A stretch of 6,237 bases of DNA from Deltaproteobacteria bacterium (GTDB taxonomy: Bacteria > Myxococcota_A > Polyangia > Polyangiales > Ga0077539): positions 1 through 6,237 of the forward strand of contig CANMAT010000248.1 in NCBI GenBank assembly GCA_947494865.1, written 5' to 3'. The translations under genes and the position numbers were made by a program. Every line of letters starts with the position of its first letter. The first letter of the stretch is position 1. Below are positions 5,776 to 6,237 of the stretch, piece after piece. The notes below the pieces were generated by a model, which worked only from the letters and a program-made list of their open reading frames with translations, made no database searches and was not told the DNA's origin.

Positions 5776-5791
5776 CGAACGCGCGACACCC

Positions 5792-6237
5792 TCAGCGCCG
5801 ACGCAGGTCGCCGCGCAGGGCGCTCAGCACCCCGAGCAGCGCCGGCGCGACCGTCTCGGCGCGCAACACCCGCGGGCCGAGCGAGACCGCCACGAAGCCC
5901 GCGGCCTCACAGCGCGCGACCTCGTCGGCGGCGAGCCCACCTTCGGGGCCCGCGAGCGCCACCGCGGGCGCTTCGGGCGCGTCGAAGGCCACATCGAGCA
6001 GCGGGCGCGTGCTCGACTCCCACGCCACGAGGCGCAGCGAGGCATGGTCAGACAATGTCACCAACGCCTCGTCGAGGGGGAGCGGCGGGAGCACCACCGG
6101 GAGGTCGGCGCGGCCCGACTGGCGCGCGGCCTCTTCGGCGATGCGCTCCCACCGGGCGACGCGCGCGGCGCCGCGGTCGTTGCGCTCGCGGGGCACCGAG
6201 CGGGCGGTGTACACCGGTCGAATGGCGTACACGCCGA
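5792..6237 (-). CDS. rsmE: 16S rRNA (uracil-1498-N3)-methyltransferase RsmE, C-terminal part
   Basis: RsmE methylates N3 of U1498 in 16S rRNA, in the decoding region of the small subunit, using S-adenosylmethionine. The visible 148 codons cover the SPOUT-fold methyltransferase domain. They begin in the region equivalent to E-L-G-V..I-P...RSV and continue through RWERIAEEAARQSGR, the family signature. The cofactor-binding knot segments GPEGGL (5936-5950 and the next codon) and LGPRVLRAETVAPALL follow. The N-terminal PUA-like RNA-binding domain and the start codon lie outside the window; the GTG at 6232 is internal, not the start. The stop codon is 82 bases from the ATG of the composite gene on the same strand, so the two may share a transcript. 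The knot motifs are intact apart from Thr-Val for the more common Thr-Ala after R-A-E, so the enzyme should be active. Confidence 0.93.
   Translation of the reverse strand, partial: GVYAIRPVYTARSVPRERNDRGAARVARWERIAEEAARQSGRADLPVVLPPLPLDEALVTLSDHASLRLVAWESSTRPLLDVAFDAPEAPAVALAGPEGGLAADEVARCEAAGFVAVSLGPRVLRAETVAPALLGVLSALRGDLRRR

Overview
The window is very GC-rich DNA whose coding style (Ala/Arg/Pro-rich proteins, strong G/C third positions, multi-domain regulators joined by long proline-rich linkers) suggests a delta-proteobacterial/myxobacterial chromosome (Myxococcota). That placement is an inference from style and domain mix; there is no rRNA or other taxonomic marker here.

Right part (about 1248-6237, minus strand): a probable four-gene operon, transcribed from right to left. 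In transcription order it holds the 3' part of rsmE (16S rRNA m3U1498 methyltransferase, cut by the window edge), a large composite protein of about 965 residues, tatB and tatC. The composite protein has a GspE/MshE-type N-terminal domain, a long proline-rich linker, a GAF domain, a second linker and a HEAT-repeat domain, with no ATPase. tatB and tatC overlap by 8 bases, and the composite gene ends 48 bases before tatB. TatC carries about 40 extra residues in its first periplasmic loop, with two cysteines, and has a long charged cytoplasmic tail. Only one TatA/TatB-type subunit is present and it looks like TatB, so a TatA must be encoded elsewhere.

Middle (621-1196, plus strand): a gene convergent with tatC encodes a 191-residue protein. 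I read it, with limited confidence, as a degenerate response-regulator receiver domain plus a basic C-terminal tail.

Left part (1-334, minus strand): the start of a small exported Pro/Gln/Tyr-rich protein, divergent from the receiver-like gene. It has a good ribosome binding site and a textbook signal peptide, but codon 8 is an in-frame TAG inside that signal peptide, with no usable start after it. The 286 bases between the divergent starts hold a cluster of GTGAA/TTCAC half-sites that could be an operator.

The most unusual item is the composite MshEN-like/GAF/HEAT protein placed in the same transcription unit as tatBC. It ends in two copies of a T-x-Q-x-F-G ... W-W motif. A role in the assembly or regulation of Tat or another envelope machine is a guess from position and architecture only. 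I found no CRISPR array, tRNA, rRNA, insertion sequence or phage gene.
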